Shown piece by piece: positions 1 through 13,500 of a stretch of DNA of 64,000 nt. Within the stretch, counting starts at the first letter, position 1; the number at the start of each line of letters is the position of its first letter. This DNA comes from Sipunculus nudus (taxonomy: Eukaryota; Annelida; Sipuncula; Golfingiida; Sipunculidae). The stretch lies in the NCBI GenBank assembly GCA_026874595.1, contig CM049311.1, positions 37,778,676 to 37,842,675 of the forward strand, written 5' to 3'. Under the pieces are notes generated by a model. It did not search any database and was not told the origin of the DNA. It was given only the letters and a program-made list of their open reading frames with translations. Both the position numbers and the translations under genes were made by a program.

Positions 1-589
1 TTATATATATATATATAGAGTATACATGTAATTCGTTTTTTAACATCCTTGTAACTAATCTATTTGTAGATCATCATCTCCTGCTGATTAAGTCTAAATA
101 AACACTTGAATGAACACGTGCTTCCATTCAATAAAGTGGAAAGAATATCGACAGGATAGGCTGCTGCAAAGTTAGATCGTTGGCTGATCAATGCCCTGTC
201 CGTCCCTGCCACATGATAAATGACGAATTTTAATGGAGATTACATATTGCACAGACGATTCATGCAAATCAATTAAAATCCTTAACCAAATTAAGTTCAC
301 ATGTAAGGACTTAATGATTGATATACTATTTGTAAAATACTTTGACAAGTTTTCGGCGCCTCTTCTTTTATGTAGCCAACTTGTTATATAATCGAAATGG
401 CAGTTTCAATTTTTTTATCAATTTACATGTAATTTTCTCTTATTTTGAAAACTATGTCCTACATTCACAAGTGATATTTTAAGCAGAGTGTTTTCATTTA
501 TATTTTCCTCTATATGGACCTACTTGTAACTTGAGACATATTTTTGTATCAAATGTTAAATGTTACATAGAACAGAAATAGCGTCTTAC
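1..589. other. Intron of the VWDE-like gene, no exon seen
   Basis: AT-rich sequence lying downstream, on the minus strand, of the last visible exon of the VWDE-like gene. The donor at the 589/590 boundary reads GTAAG on the minus strand, so this should be intron. No further in-frame exon was found, and the expected VWD-domain exons should lie to the left of the window. A short TA run sits at positions 2-17. Confidence 0.5.
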
Positions 590-3500
590 CAGTACGCTGG
601 GTAGTGTAACATTAGCCCAGACCTTGTGAATAAATGTTCCGTCTGCCTTCATTCTGACATGCATGAGACGAGGCAACTCAGAATCTTTAATACCATTCAA
701 ACTGGCTGTAATGTTCATGGTGGCGGGGTTGTCAGAATTTTCTCTGAAGGAATCTTCAAAATCCTCGTCGACAATGCCTACGTTAAAATATAAAGCATAA
801 AATGACACCAAATTTGAAATTCTAAAGAAATAATAGATACATGTTTACTTTGCCTCTCTTGCTGGAACTAAAACTCCAAATTATAAAACGAAACTATATG
901 GTTGAATTCATTCCTTTTACTAGTATAAAAGAAGACCAGAATAAAAGCGTAACATATTCAGTATTTTTTATTCACTTTGAATTTCGACGCCACATCGATC
1001 TCCAGCCACCAAATTAGCGGTTTCCCAGCCTTGAACATCGCAGCCAGTCCTTGGCTTGGACGGAATGATCACTTCTATCTGTAAGCGATAATAGCTACTT
1101 GTTGACAGCACTGGTACCGTGGGAACAACAGAGATCGCACTTGTTTCTCCTTCCTTGAGGTCAAGTACCGTGGGATTAACCTTAAAATTGACGAGAACAA
1201 TGTATTGCCCAAAGGCTGGCACCTCAATCAGATATTTGGTAAGCAAAGTTTAAGTTTTGCCGAAACTGCACTGGTAAGGTGAATATTTCATTTCACTTTC
1301 TACAAAACCATTCCATCGATGATTACAAGCAAACGTTAGATACTCTGAGAAAGTTGAATGTTGATATGAATGTATGTTTTTACATACGCATTACAAATAA
1401 ATTGAGTCAACATATATGATATGAATTAAATGTAAGTACATGTATTGCTTAAAATATTCCTGGTGTTGATGGTACAATAAAATTTGCTCAGTTCAAAATA
1501 ATTCCCTAACCAGACCTTTAGTTAGCCCACACACGTACTTCGTACTGTCGATTGATCCGATCCAATCTAAATTGCAATGAAAACTTCAAGGTGAAACCTT
1601 GGAGTCTTCCTGAAATCGAATCCGAAATCTACAGTTGCCAAACCAAATTACTATCTAAATTAGCTTTTGTGCATGTGTAACGGACACGTTACCTACCCGA
1701 AAACCAGCGAAGAACGGATCGCTCTCCCGCGATGAGCTGTAAGCAGGACCAAGACGAAGTCTGACAGCACAGCGGAACTGAAATGATACACCATTCAAGG
1801 GAATTTATCACAAATCAATAAGTATCTCAAGTTCTAAAACATTACTTTTTCATATATATATAATTAAATGTGCATTAAAACGCCAGATAGAAATGACACA
1901 GCATAAATTAAGTACTTACCGTAATACCAAATTTTCTCGCTCCACCTGGAGACCAGTCCTCTTCATGCAGTTCATGCGGCATGTCCTTCCACGAGACTTC
2001 TTTCTCCGCCGTCACGTGTTGACTGCCATTGATAAACCATCGTACGAGAAAAGTGATGTCTTCATGCTGCTCATGAATTGACGCCAGGTCAGGTAAAACA
2101 CAGAGAAACACAACCTCTTTCCCCAAACCTGTCTGATTGGTATATATACGTTTTACGGTGAAGTTGACAGTGGGGGTCTGGTTGAGAAAGAGGGGACCAG
2201 CTGCAATGATCAAAGCAAACATATCAAACGCTCGTATTCATCGACAATAATATGTGTACGTGGTTAGCCCTTTTTGGCTGAATACAAACGTTTCCATGCA
2301 TACCCATGGGCTTAATATTTCGAATTTATCTGCTTATACGTTGTTATGTCCTGTGTGTGAGTGAACACACTCCACGTGTATCTGTTTGCTATAACAAGAC
2401 AACGTTTTCAAAGATCTGATTGCCAAACAAGGAGAAAAACTTGAAAGAAGAAACCCGGAAGAAAAAAAATGGTTGATCTTCATTTGTAAAATTGTGCGGT
2501 ACAGGCACCAGGTATATGTTTTGCGCCAATGATCGCGCCCGATGCAAACTATTTCCACTTGTTTAAGAACGAAATATTGACAGAAACGAAAGAAATTTAG
2601 GAACAATACTCTGTAGTTCATATACTGTTAATATACCTGGTTTTTGATTGGGTCCCTTTAATACAAGCGTTTGTTATCGAGAGTGTAATCGGGTTGCTCA
2701 ATTTCGAGATTAGGTTCGTATACATCCAACTATGTAACATATTCCTGTTACTGTTACGTATGAAAAGTTACTGATTTTCTGTAAAATATAAAAATAAGAG
2801 TGTACAAGAATACTTACTATCACAGTAAGGTTCCCATCCGGTTGGGGATTGTGAGTCAGGTGGACACGGCGCTTGGTGACCTTTAAACACCAAATCGTCA
2901 AATAAACGATATGCAATACACCTAGTATAGTAGGCCCTATTCAGAAAAAAAACTGGTTTGCCTGAATCTATGAAACTGGTTTGCCTGAATCTATGATTCC
3001 ATTTGTACGGAATGCGGCTCAAATCGATTTCATAGTAAAATGTTGGTGGCACCATCAGTCAGGTGTACAAGATAAGTTCGCCTTTATCTCTGGACAAATA
3101 AAACTTCCGACCGATACATCAAACCACTTCTGAGGTAATTGCATAGATGTATTTAACGTATACATGATTGTAGGTGGCGCCACCTTCTTGTGTATGAGAA
3201 AGCTATCCAAGATTGATGGACATGCAAATTTTCAGGGTTCAGAGGAATTTGTCGCACCTGATCAAGAAAATGGATCACTCCAACCACTCAAGGTGTTCTG
3301 CATTTAAAGGCATTTTATTGGACCAAAGGAAACTCAAAGCGATCTCTTGCCTCATTTGGCGCTCTGGTTTAACACTATTATAATGCTATCACACACAAAA
3401 ACATTCTTCCGCAGTAAAGTGCCTTATACTGAGCTTTAGGAAACTCTATGCCCGGCCCGTGCGAACCTGAGCTCCCTGGATTAACAACTGTGTATTAACT

Positions 3501-4663
3501 ATATTCAGGAATTTTATATGTCCAGTAACACCCCCCCCCCCCCCCCCCGTTCCCCTTCATAGGCCCTGAAAATCAGTCTAAACCAGATGGAACATCTTGC
3601 TCGAAAAATAAATCTGCCAGTGGTCCTAGTACATAAATTGTGGTCAATGTTTTTTTTAGAAACTACCTTCAATAAACGACTTTATTGTTCAAATTTTTGT
3701 AGTAAAAAACTTATCATATTAAACAAATTCAGCAATAGAACAAGAGATTAAAATAATTCGGGAGGGGCGCCCCAGATCGGTCCGGGGATAGACGGTCCGA
3801 TATTTTTTGTTGCCGGTCCGGTCCACACTTTTGGATCTTGAATTTCGGAAGTATTTTTCAATATTAAACACCATATACTCTACTGAATTTTGATTTAAGA
3901 GTCCTTTTGTTAAAGCATTTTGGTAAAAAGACTCACCGAAACAAAATGCCATAGGACATCCGGGGGTGTTTGTCAGATGATACACAGTGTAGGAGGAGCA
4001 GTTCTTCACCTCAATGCCGATGTTCATTGCACGACAGTTGCCACCCATTCTTACGTATGCTGTACGGGAGTGGATCTGGTTATCAGCCGGAGGAACATTT
4101 CCTGGTAAAAAAATAGTATCTTGAAACTTCGGTAACAAATATTAAAGTTAAATGATTATTAACCAAATATAAAATATTCTAATTTTATTTTACATAGATA
4201 TATAAGTCTAACTTACCGTTCATCCAGACAGGGAAAATAGTGCTGCAAGTTTCAGATTCAGGGCATCTGTTAAACATATCTCCCCCCGCTGGCGAGCTCA
4301 CGCGATACCAGCCGCTGGCAATGTCACGGTCACATATTGGGGAATCGCCAGGTAAAGAGTGATTACTCCGTAGTCCTCTCACGTCGAATAAAACCATATG
4401 ATTGGAGCACGGATCAGACCCTTTTATGAAAGCAAAATTACAAAACCTAATTTTGTGTAAACTAGGATTTAAAGTAAAAATATTATATGTTATATTTTTA
4501 TAATTACAGAAAAAAATATTTAAAACTTTGTACAAAAAAGTGATTTTATAAGATAATGCTAAATGTTAATTTGACCACAAAATATTAAGAACATCCTACC
4601 TGTAGTCGAAACCGTACAGATTGCAAATGTGACGAAACCAAAAATAGGCAAATGAATCATCAT
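590..4663 (-). CDS. VWDE-like secreted protein (von Willebrand factor D and EGF domain family), 5' part with D8C domain
   Basis: Eight coding exons on the minus strand, in order: 4663-4600, 4420-4217, 4101-3937, 2880-2818, 2200-1920, 1777-1697, 1180-976 and 777-590. All join in phase with GT-AG junctions. The first carries an ATG pair and a hydrophobic signal peptide. Exons 2-3 form a D8C domain with eight cysteines (DPC, PIC, NRC, ETC, GNC, KNC, GCP, FCF). Exon 4 holds the PCPPD...PTGW motif. Exon 5 reads as the FLC...FLVRWFI strand pattern, exon 6 as the FRC...DPFFAGF block, and exons 7-8 as the region that precedes the VWD domain in vertebrate VWDE. The domain order matches VWDE as I know it; the VWD and EGF parts would be left of the window. 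Such proteins are extracellular and the molecular role is not established. Intron 3 carries a poly-C run and a satellite monomer. The exact ATG (4663 or 4660) is a choice between adjacent codons. Confidence 0.82.
2490..2600. repeat. Uninterrupted copy of a dispersed repeat that is split by a transposon at 18.7-20.3 kb
   Basis: Shares the blocks GTGCGGT...CACCAGG, ATGTTTTGCGCC and GAACGAAATATTGACAG with the sequences flanking the 18798-20207 element. It therefore shows roughly what the unoccupied site looks like. Confidence 0.45.
2950..2995. repeat. 23-bp perfect tandem duplication
   Basis: Two adjacent copies of a 23-base unit starting AACTGGTTTGCCTGAAT, in the third intron of the VWDE-like gene. 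Confidence 0.8.
3171..3260. repeat. Single monomer of the GTGGCGCCAC satellite family
   Basis: Contains GGTGGCGCCACC, then TTGTGTATGAGAAAGC and CATGCAAATTTTCAGG. This is the same order of blocks as the arrays at 26.6-27.5 kb and 38.8-39.8 kb. It lies in intron 3 of the VWDE-like gene. Confidence 0.65.
3531..3548. repeat. Poly-C run
   Basis: Eighteen uninterrupted C in an intron of the minus-strand gene, so the transcribed RNA would carry poly-G. Confidence 0.95.
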
Positions 4664-4871
4664 CTTGCCATATATTGAGTCTTCTGAAATCATATCGATG
4701 CAAAAACAGAAGTGACAAATATAAATTTGTAACAATTGTACCGTAAAATTAAATAATAAAGATTTTACGAAGCAATAAACATCATGCACTATATACTAAG
4801 TTGACCAACATATGCACTTTCATTCGCAAATTGCAAAATCCGTCAAACTGTAGGATTAAATATTTCCATAC

Positions 4872-4985
4872 CTTCCAAACCTTGGGGGAACTGAACACTG
4901 TGTCGTTCGTTGTTCCACTCAGACTGATCAATACGTCAAGGACTTATATTGGACCGGACCGGTGACACTTCACCTGGAGCACGCC
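4872..4985 (-). other. Probable 5' untranslated exon of the VWDE-like gene
   Basis: On the minus strand this segment ends in GGAAG followed by GTATGG, a good donor. The next exon begins after a TTTCAG acceptor at 4684-4685, and that exon carries 20 untranslated bases before the ATG. The outer (5') limit is a guess because no promoter motif is clear. Confidence 0.35.
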
Positions 4986-6931
4986 TTCACCACGAGTGTT
5001 GTAATTGGAAATCCCATACGTTATTTTATGATGACTTATTCAAACCTTACCCTGATGTTTTTTTTTAAACATTGTGCTGGATACCTTGACTTCTGACTTC
5101 CTGGTTTATCTAGTACATAATACACTGCTTGCGCAAACAAACATATTGTATTCAAACTCAGTACCCCAATGGCATATAGATAAAATTGTCATTAGAACCA
5201 GCAGCGAACACATTTATATTATTTTTCGATGACATTTGTTGCAATTTTGCCCGAAGTCAAATGATTAATTGCTATTGAACTACGTCATAGTTTATAATAT
5301 TTGATAAAAAAAACCTCTCTATTTTGTAATTGAAATTTGCTAATGAAGCCAACCTTTATATGCCGTCGAAAATATGATTAAAATCAAACGATGAACAGAA
5401 TGTATCAGCCAATATTTTATTTGAAGTGAACTTTAAACAGCTCATAATTATTCATACATAGGCTTTTAATTAAAAAAAATACGTCTGTTGCTTTCACTTC
5501 TGAATAATTTTAGTTTTGCCGATCTTCGGTCTGCTGGTAAAGCAGATAAGTGCAAATATTGCCGGAATAGTTCATTTGGTTACACAAGCACCACAGTTTG
5601 CATGCTTTTGCTTTTAAAACCCCTTTATAAGAAAAGGGTAAGCATGTCCACAATTTTTATCATAACTTATTACTTTCATAAAACCCTTTGCCTACTTCTG
5701 TATACAAGTGGAAAATAACTTGCACCCGGGGCGATCAGTGGCGCAAGACAGGCACCTGGTGGCCGTACCACGCATCCTCACAGTCATGATTTTTCAAGCT
5801 TCCAACCTGTGTATCTTCTTTCTTTTTCTTCTTTCATATTTCTACTTTTTCGGGAACACGTGTGCGAGATCGGACCTCATCTGACGCAGTCTTGTTTTGG
5901 TAAACAAACACACGTTAGCTGTGTTTACTCACACACAGCACCATAACAACGAATAAGACAAGTTCAATTATCGTGTGGCCGGAAAGTTTTTTATTCAGCC
6001 AAAGTGAGCTAATAACGTGAGTTAATATACTTATTATTGCAAATATATATTAACATTTAACGAACTGAGATCCGACGGACAAAGGTCCGTGGCAACAGAT
6101 CAGATTATCTTTAGTCAACCTGTCTAAATCATAAATGATTTAAATCTATGAATAACTAGTTTAAAATAACCTCGGGCATGGTTCATCATGATTTTCTTCT
6201 GCAAACCGCTCTATTGTGGTCTTGAGGCCACTATTCAACTGCATGCCTTATATAAATTAGGTTTTTCCCAGCTTACTCTGCATGCATTTTAAAGAACGGA
6301 AAGTAATTCCTGCTAAGAAAAGGTCTGTGACTGCCTGATGCCTGAGTTTTTAATCTACAAGCTATTGGTACATAATGAACATGAACCCATGTTGACATAC
6401 AAAACTGCATGTAACCGAAGGTATTTGATCGCACATTGAAAGATCACTAGTTGGTGGTGGTGAGAGCGAATGAGGCAACGCAATCTCTGGTCATTTACAA
6501 AACTTTGGTTTGTCTGAAGTTTTTCTGTTACAACCGGCAGTTATTTGGCGCCCAAATGTTATAAACCCATGGATATAATCAGAAGTTTATCACCTGTACA
6601 CCTTGGGATCGTTTTTTCACATATTTCTATGAAAGTTTCAAAGGATCATGTTAATCTAATGGACGTTAGATATCGGAATGATTCCCTATCACTTTGTTTT
6701 AAACACCGAATGTTTATTGCAACACCAACGGGGCCAGTATTATTTCGGGACCCGAGAAATTATTTTTTTTCCAGATATCGAGATATTTATTTAATATCTT
6801 GAGATATTATCTCGTGAACTCGATAAATTATTTCGAGATCTCATAAAAATATCTCGAGATAAATAAAAAAAATCCTGTGTACTGAATAAGCCGCTTAGTT
6901 TCCTTAGATAACCAATAGGCCTAGATTTTAT

Positions 6932-7084
6932 GCAGTGGTGGATCCAGCATTTAGGATGAGGGGTCCAACCCAAGAGGACTAATGACAAAGTCTATAAAAG
7001 GTCCCCAGGTACAGAAAAGGGGTCAAGACCCTAGATATTGGTCTGTATAAAGGTTTCGGCAGCTGAGAAAAGATCCGCTTCTGA
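6932..7084. mobile_element. MITE-like element with GGATCC-containing inverted ends
   Basis: The left end has GTGGTGGATCCAG and the right end, reversed, has CAGAAGCGGATC. Internal GGGGTCC/GGGGTCAAG blocks match the second copy at 14669-14851. It is non-coding and diverged. Confidence 0.4.
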
Positions 7085-8529
7085 TTTATTGAAATATGGT
7101 AACATGTAGTTACCCTTTAAAGACAAAAGTAGATTTCAGATTCCAGTCAATTTAAGATTGGAAAGGCCATGAAATGGTACACGCTCCTTAATTTAATTTG
7201 TAATATAGATGTAGGCCTATTGAATTATCTCTAAATACATACATGCCAAATAAAAATGTAAGCATGTTATTATTAATGTCTAGATTAAAAACAAGTTAAA
7301 GGATAGAACTACTCGGACTCAAGTATCCGAGCACTCATTATGACGAATATTTTTTTTCTCAAAACCTCTCCCTTCCAATGCATTCAGCTCAGCTGAAACT
7401 CAGTAATACCAACGTGTTACAATCTCACTTCAAATTTTTTAAGGAGAGATTTCTCCTAAAACATGAACTTTAGTTTCTTATCTCAATCTCCGTTTCAACA
7501 AGTGTTTTGTTTCAAATATGCCTCTAAAAGGGTCATATAAATTGAACACTTATTATTAGTGGTCTGAAAACTGGTAGAAATGTAATGGGAATAATGTATG
7601 CGTAAATTTAGGTTTTTTTCTGAGATATGAATACGCATTATTTTCGTATTCATTAAAATAACATTTGACAGAGAGGGAAAACCCATCAGGTAAACCATGA
7701 ATTCAAGCAAAAAATGAAGCAATGTAGTAGAAAATAACAAAAATGCTGCTCGCATTTTCATGTGTTGTAATTATTCCACAGCTATTTTTGACACAGTTAT
7801 TTCATTTTAAACCTTCAGGAATGTCAAAATTATCGTGAAATTAGTCCAGTCATGTGGCTATAAAGTTAAACAAACAGGTCAGTTTGTTGTGACAATTATA
7901 CACATTAATTCAGCTTCTCTCAGGTATTATTGGTGCGGTTCCACATTAGTTCAGTTTTTTTTTTTTTCATTGACATGTATTCTGATTAAAGCGTTACAGT
8001 CCTTGAAACATAAGGGGCGCACTGGATCCCATATTTTGAGACTGAGGCATATCTTCGAGTACATTTTCTACGAATATATCGACATGGTACACTTATGGCG
8101 GTTAGATCGAGACTACTTCACTTCAATCTCAGCATTTGCCAGTCATCGGATAAGAGCCTCTCCCTGTTTAAGGATCACAATGATAGATAGGGTATTGTGA
8201 AGCCCGGCGGGGAATACATATATTGGGCCACCATGCTTACCATTGTCGTGTATTCCTTGTATTCCATCGTAATTTTTATACCAATGGTACTGGTTGGGAC
8301 ACTCACTCCCCCTTCTCTCCACAACGAATTTTTGACCAGCTTATGAATTATCCTTGAAAAATATGCTCATAACTGACTCATTATAACAGCCCCAAAAAGC
8401 CCCAAACATGCACTTGCTCAGAATTATTATTCTTTTTCTATGTCAAAAGATGGTAACCGATACTTTTAACGTTGTCATCAATTATCTGAAGCTTAGGGTT
8501 TCCATTGCTAGTATCGCTTCTCGAATAAG

Positions 8530-8532
<3 letters not shown>

Positions 8533-8595
<63 letters not shown>
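8533..8595. repeat. (AT)n microsatellite
   Basis: Sixty-three bases of alternating A and T, followed by a short TCTA stretch. Confidence 0.98.
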
Positions 8596-8597
<2 letters not shown>

Positions 8598-8777
8598 TAT
8601 GCCTATCTGTATGTCTATCTATCTATCTATATACTTTAAAATATTTTAAATGCACAATACGTTCGAGAAATTCTCTTATTTTGATAAAGGGGTACTTTTC
8701 TGATAAATTGATAAATATCCTCTTTATTTAAAAGACATACATAGACATAGATGCATACCCACAACTTTTACCAATTA

Positions 8778-8820
8778 CCCCCCCCCCCCCCCCCCCCCCG
8801 CCCCCCCCCCCCCCCCCCCC
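8778..8820. repeat. 43-nt poly-C tract with one G interruption
   Basis: Poly-C from 8778 broken only by a G at 8800. The opposite strand is a long G-run able in principle to form G-quadruplexes. An apparent poly-glycine reading frame on the minus strand is produced by this tract. Confidence 0.95.
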
Positions 8821-9333
8821 AACGGCCTCCAGCTGCGTCAAACGTGTCCCATGCAACGGCAGGAACGCATTACACAGACCACCACTCACCTTGTGTGAAG
8901 CGATACAGATTTTTAAACAAATAGACACCGCACGTCTCTTTACAAAACAAATAATCTCGTGTAGATAAACATGTACCTTTTCGTTTGCTTTCAAGTTGTT
9001 CTGTTGGTGTATAAATCAAGGCAACTTTCCTTACTTCCTCTTCGACTTTCCTAAATATGTCGAGGGAATAAATATACAGTGGAATCTCCCCAGACGACCA
9101 CCCCTGTATGACAACCCCCGCCAAGACGGTCGCTATAATGAGGTATCTCCTCTCTCTTTGCAGGATATAGCAGATACAGTAAGGTAGCAAGGAATAATAT
9201 GTTATCCCTTTTACTTAGCCTTCTCATGCCAGTTCTATTATTTTACGAAATACAATCGCTCCTCCTGTAACTTTGAAAAGAAAAACAAATATCACACTTT
9301 ACTTTTAACCTTTGCCTGTTTCTGTTAGCATTA

Positions 9334-9334
<1 letters not shown>

Positions 9335-9387
<53 letters not shown>
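9335..9387. repeat. (TA)n microsatellite
   Basis: About 53 bases of alternating T and A, directly abutting the left end of a possible inverted-end element. Confidence 0.97.
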
Positions 9388-9388
<1 letters not shown>

Positions 9389-9389
<1 letters not shown>

Positions 9390-10135
9390 CGGCTGTACCA
9401 ATATATCGATATGTCGATACGAATCGATACACGACGTCGATACGATAACCGAAAAGCGTTGCATGCTGTATTGGTCGTATCGATTGATTTCTAATGAATA
9501 GGGATATAACTCTAACTTTAATATGACGATTTATAAATATAAATGCGCACTTATATTTGTTGCTTTGGCTTTTAAGACTTGTTAATAAATGCATATACGC
9601 ATGCACGTCAGTATATTTCCATGACAAACAGGCGATAAAAGGAGAATGATACTGACGTTCCTCTTTATTAATGAAATCAATATTCACCTCACATATTGCT
9701 ACAAGCTATTTTTTCTCGAACTTTTTACTGACGCAGCCGGTCATAGGTTACTCAGAGCTCCCGCGTTCTGTACATAAAGGAAAGTGACTAATGGGATTCA
9801 TATTCACAGATTTATACAAAACGGTGTACTTTCATGACTTAAAAAATACAGCCAATGAAACAGTGTTTGTGCGTTTTGGGCTCATAGAAGATCGAGATTT
9901 TGGTAGTCTTAATTAGATAGATTTTGATTATTAAATTTAACTGTCTTGGTTATTTATTTAATATCAAGCATAAGCTGCTTAAGTGCATATAATTCTAAAT
10001 ATGTTGTATGTTAAAATAAAAAGAAAAATATAAAAACAAGAAACAGAGCTTAAGCCTACAAAGAAAAATGTAACGTATCGTCAATACATATCGGTATCGA
10101 ATTAACTGTATCCAAATACGTATTGTGCCGGAAGA
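9389..10135. mobile_element. Possible non-autonomous DNA transposon with ATCGATA-rich ends
   Basis: The left end reads CGGCTGTACCAATATATCGATA and continues with several CGATAC words. The right end, reversed, reads CCGGCACAATACGTAT followed by GATACC words. The spacing and style resemble the pair of ends at 37727-38714. The interior is AT-rich and non-coding. No clean target duplication is visible, because the left side is a microsatellite. Confidence 0.35.
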
Positions 10136-10483
10136 GGCGGACTGATTCCAAGCCCTTATATATATATGTGTGTGTTTGTGTGTGTGTGAATCTATTCTGT
10201 TCAAAATAAGCTTTAGGCTATTCATAAAGTTGTTGAGGATTTCTGCTTCTCTCATTCTGATATCATACAAAACATTATCAAGCCCTTACACAATGGTTCA
10301 AGGGGTCATTGTGCTGTCCAGTTTAACAAATTTGTTACTCAATTTTGATTTTAATTTAAATAATGAGATCCCCCCCCGGCCCTCAACACATGCACGCTCT
10401 GGAGGGACAAGTCCCTCGCCTTTCAGTCTATCTTTGTTATCAGCTGTTGAAATACGTTAATCTTTAACTTGTGTTTACCTCAG

Positions 10484-10548
10484 GTGCTATAAGCGGGCCT
10501 TCGTTATTGTGGTTGTTCATGCCGCTATATTACTTACACACCTTCCAC
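10484..10548 (+). other. 5' untranslated part of the first coding exon of the D8C membrane gene
   Basis: A pyrimidine-rich acceptor (GTGTTTACCTCAG) ends at 10483, suggesting an upstream non-coding exon that I could not locate. The reading frame is open from here and includes a second possible ATG at 10519. Confidence 0.35.
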
Positions 10549-13500
10549 ATGGGTACCTATAGGCATCCTGTCATCACATTATTAGCTACTCAGATCTGTC
10601 TTATAATTCTGGAGGGACTGTCAAGATCAGCTCATGCACAAGGTAAAGTTGGCGAATGATATGTTCTTAATACTGTGAGGGGTTAACGTAAGACTCAAAC
10701 ATACGTTGGGTGACATTGGAAAACATTTAGACTTGTTCAGTCTTATATATATAATTTTTTTTAAAATCACAACGGACTACCTAGATTGTCCCAGAGCGTC
10801 AACTGAACGTCTGTATCAAGATCATTGGCTATAAGGCGAAGGCCAAACCGAAATCTCCTTTTTATGCCCCCGCCACAAAGTGGCTGGGGCATATAGTTTT
10901 ACCCATGTCCGTCATTCCGTCCTTCCGTCCTTCCGAAATCAAACAGTTGTACGGACTTTTTTTCGCAATGCCTGCAGATATTGGCCTGATTTTTGGTGTG
11001 TGTGCAGATATTGACCAGTTACAGATCGAGTTCGCATTTCCTCCAGGTTGACCTACTTTTGACCGTTTTACGGCTCCTAAACTTAGAAAATTTCATGAAA
11101 AATAGAAATTTTCATGACAAATACACATGTACGGACTTTTTTTCGCAATGCCTGCAGATATTGGCCTAGTTTTTGGTGTGTGGGCAGATAATGACCAGTT
11201 ACAGATCGAGTTCGCGTTTCGTCCCGGTTGACCTACTTTTGACCGTTTTACGGCTCCTTAACTTAGAAAATTTCATGAAAAGTAGAAATTTTCATGACAA
11301 ATACACATGTACGGACTTTTTTCGCAATGCTTGCAGATATTGGCCTGATTTTTGGTGTGTATGCAGATATTGACCAGTTACAGATCGAGTTCGCATTTCC
11401 TCCAGGTTGACCTACTTTTGACCGTTTTACGGCTCCTTAACTTAGAAAATTTCAAGAAAAATAGAAATTTTCATGAGAAATACACATGTACGGACTTTTT
11501 TTCGCAATGCCTGCAGATATTGGCCTGATTTTTGGTGTGTATGCAGATATTGACTAGTTACAGATCGAGTTCGCGTTTCCTCCCGGTTGACCTACTTTTG
11601 ACCATTTACGGCTCCTTAACTTAGAAAATTTCATGAAAAATAGAAATTTTCATGACAAATACACATGTACGGACTTTTTTTTCGCAATGCCTGCAGATAT
11701 TGGCCTGATTTTTAGTGTGTATGCAGATAATGACCAGTTACAGATCGAGTTCGCGTTTCGTCCCAGTTGACCTACTTTTGATTGTTTTACGGCTTCTAAA
11801 CATAGAAAATTTCATGAAAAATATAAATTTTCATGACAAATGTACATGTACAGCCGTTTTTAGCTCTCAGCTCATAGGCTGATGGGCTATTGTCGTCACC
11901 CAAGCTGTCCGTCTATCCGTCCATCTGTCTGTCGGGTGTCCGTCCGTCCGTCCGTTCCGCGTCTGTTAACTTTTACCTTGTGAGCGGGATATCTCTTAAA
12001 GGATTCACCGTTGGAGTTTTATTTCATTAGTGAAGATGTATATCAATAAAATCTCGGTTAAGTTCGAAGATGGGTGACCTTGACCCATTTTTCTACATTT
12101 TAGAGCTGATTATAATAAAACACTCAGAAGCTTATATCTCAGGAACCATTGTGTGGATTTTCACAAAACTTACTATGATCATTGGGACTGATGGTCTGTA
12201 CGTGCTGCACAATTTTGGTGGCGTCACCTGCAATTTCTGATTTTTTAATGAAATTTTATCGGATTTTTCAATCTTGGCCTTTTGTGCAGGATATCTCCAA
12301 AGGTATTCAACTAAAAAACTTCATTACTTCAGTGCTTTTGCATCATATTTACAAAATCTTGGTCAGGTTCAAAGATGGGTGGTCTTGACCTACTTTTCAA
12401 GGTCACAGAGCTTAGTATAGAAAAAAAACTTAGGGGGATATTTCTCAGGAAGCATTTGGTGGATTGTTATAAAACATGGTACATACCTCTCCAGTTTAAA
12501 TTTATAACTGATTACCAGCTTTTGCTAACATTCTAGTTTCGCAATGCAATGCTTACAGATACTGGCCCAATGTTTGGTCTGTGGGCGCATAATGACCACT
12601 TACAGGTCGAGTTCGCGTTTCGTCCCAGTTAACCTATTTTTGACCATATGACAGATCCTGAACATAGAAAATTTCATGAAAGACAGATATTTTTATGAAA
12701 AATGTATGCACTTTTTTTCACAATGCCTGCATACTGGCCTGATTTTTGGTGTGTTCCTTGATAATGACCCGTTACAGATCGAGTTTGCATTTTGCCCTTC
12801 TTGACCTACTTTTGACCATACAACACCTCCTAAACTTAAAAAAATTTTACAAAATTTAACAAATGTTTCTAATTTGCCCCAGGCGGGGGCATTCGTGTCG
12901 TACCGACACATCTAGTTTATCTATATAAACGTAACAATACATATATCTAACATTATCCTATACTCGTTGATATTCACGGTGGCCCAACCATAATCTCCCT
13001 CCCAGGGATTTTTCGCGGCGGGATTTTTATAGCCGAAGGATGAGCTATTTTAGAATCAGGTTGGCCTATGGTGATTTTAGTAGCCGCCGTTTTGAAAATA
13101 TAATGAGGTGTTTATTTCCATATTGTGATGTAACAATACATATATCTAAAGTTATCATAGACTCGTTGGTATACACGGTAAACCGGGCTTTTTACCATGA
13201 GGAATGTTAGCTTGATAGGTCACTTTAAAAAAAAATACAAAGTCACCCAGGAAGTATCCAAAATTCCTCGCAGATTACCATGCAAGCCTATCACAACGTT
13301 AGGTCAAAAGCCCATTTCAATGCTGAATACTTGTTCATTCCTGATTGTGATATTGAGCTTCTAACTCAATCAGCGTATATAAACTTCACAGTTAACATAA
13401 TACAGACCTTCAAATATACTCAAATGAGGTTGCAGCCTGTAGAGCATAGTTTAGGCAGAATCTCCGAAGCTTCCTTAAAACTTAAACAGAATAAATGGTT

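Larger units (their letters stand above)
4986..10483. other. Spacer between the two divergent D8C genes, no gene found
   Basis: About 5.5 kb without a convincing exon. It holds a MITE-like element (6932-7084), two TA microsatellites, a poly-C tract and a possible inverted-end element (9389-10130). Open frames here are short, lack family features or are made by microsatellites. A region around 9075-9150 (GGAATCTCCCC...AAGACGGTCGCTATAATGAGG) resembles the ends of cut-and-paste transposons, but no partner end was found. Confidence 0.5.

Noticed and set aside
8408-8596. Open frame ending in poly-Tyr-Ile
   Set aside because: The frame is produced by the AT microsatellite, and the upstream part has no motif or splice support. 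The same applies to frames over 9312-9687, 17723-18047, 30857-31060 and 31592-31801.
8728-8994. Minus-strand frame with poly-glycine
   Set aside because: Created by the poly-C tract. There is no conserved sequence on either side.
10951-11870. CRISPR-like regular array
   Set aside because: Units are 179-180 bp with no unique spacers, and the genome is eukaryotic. It is a satellite.
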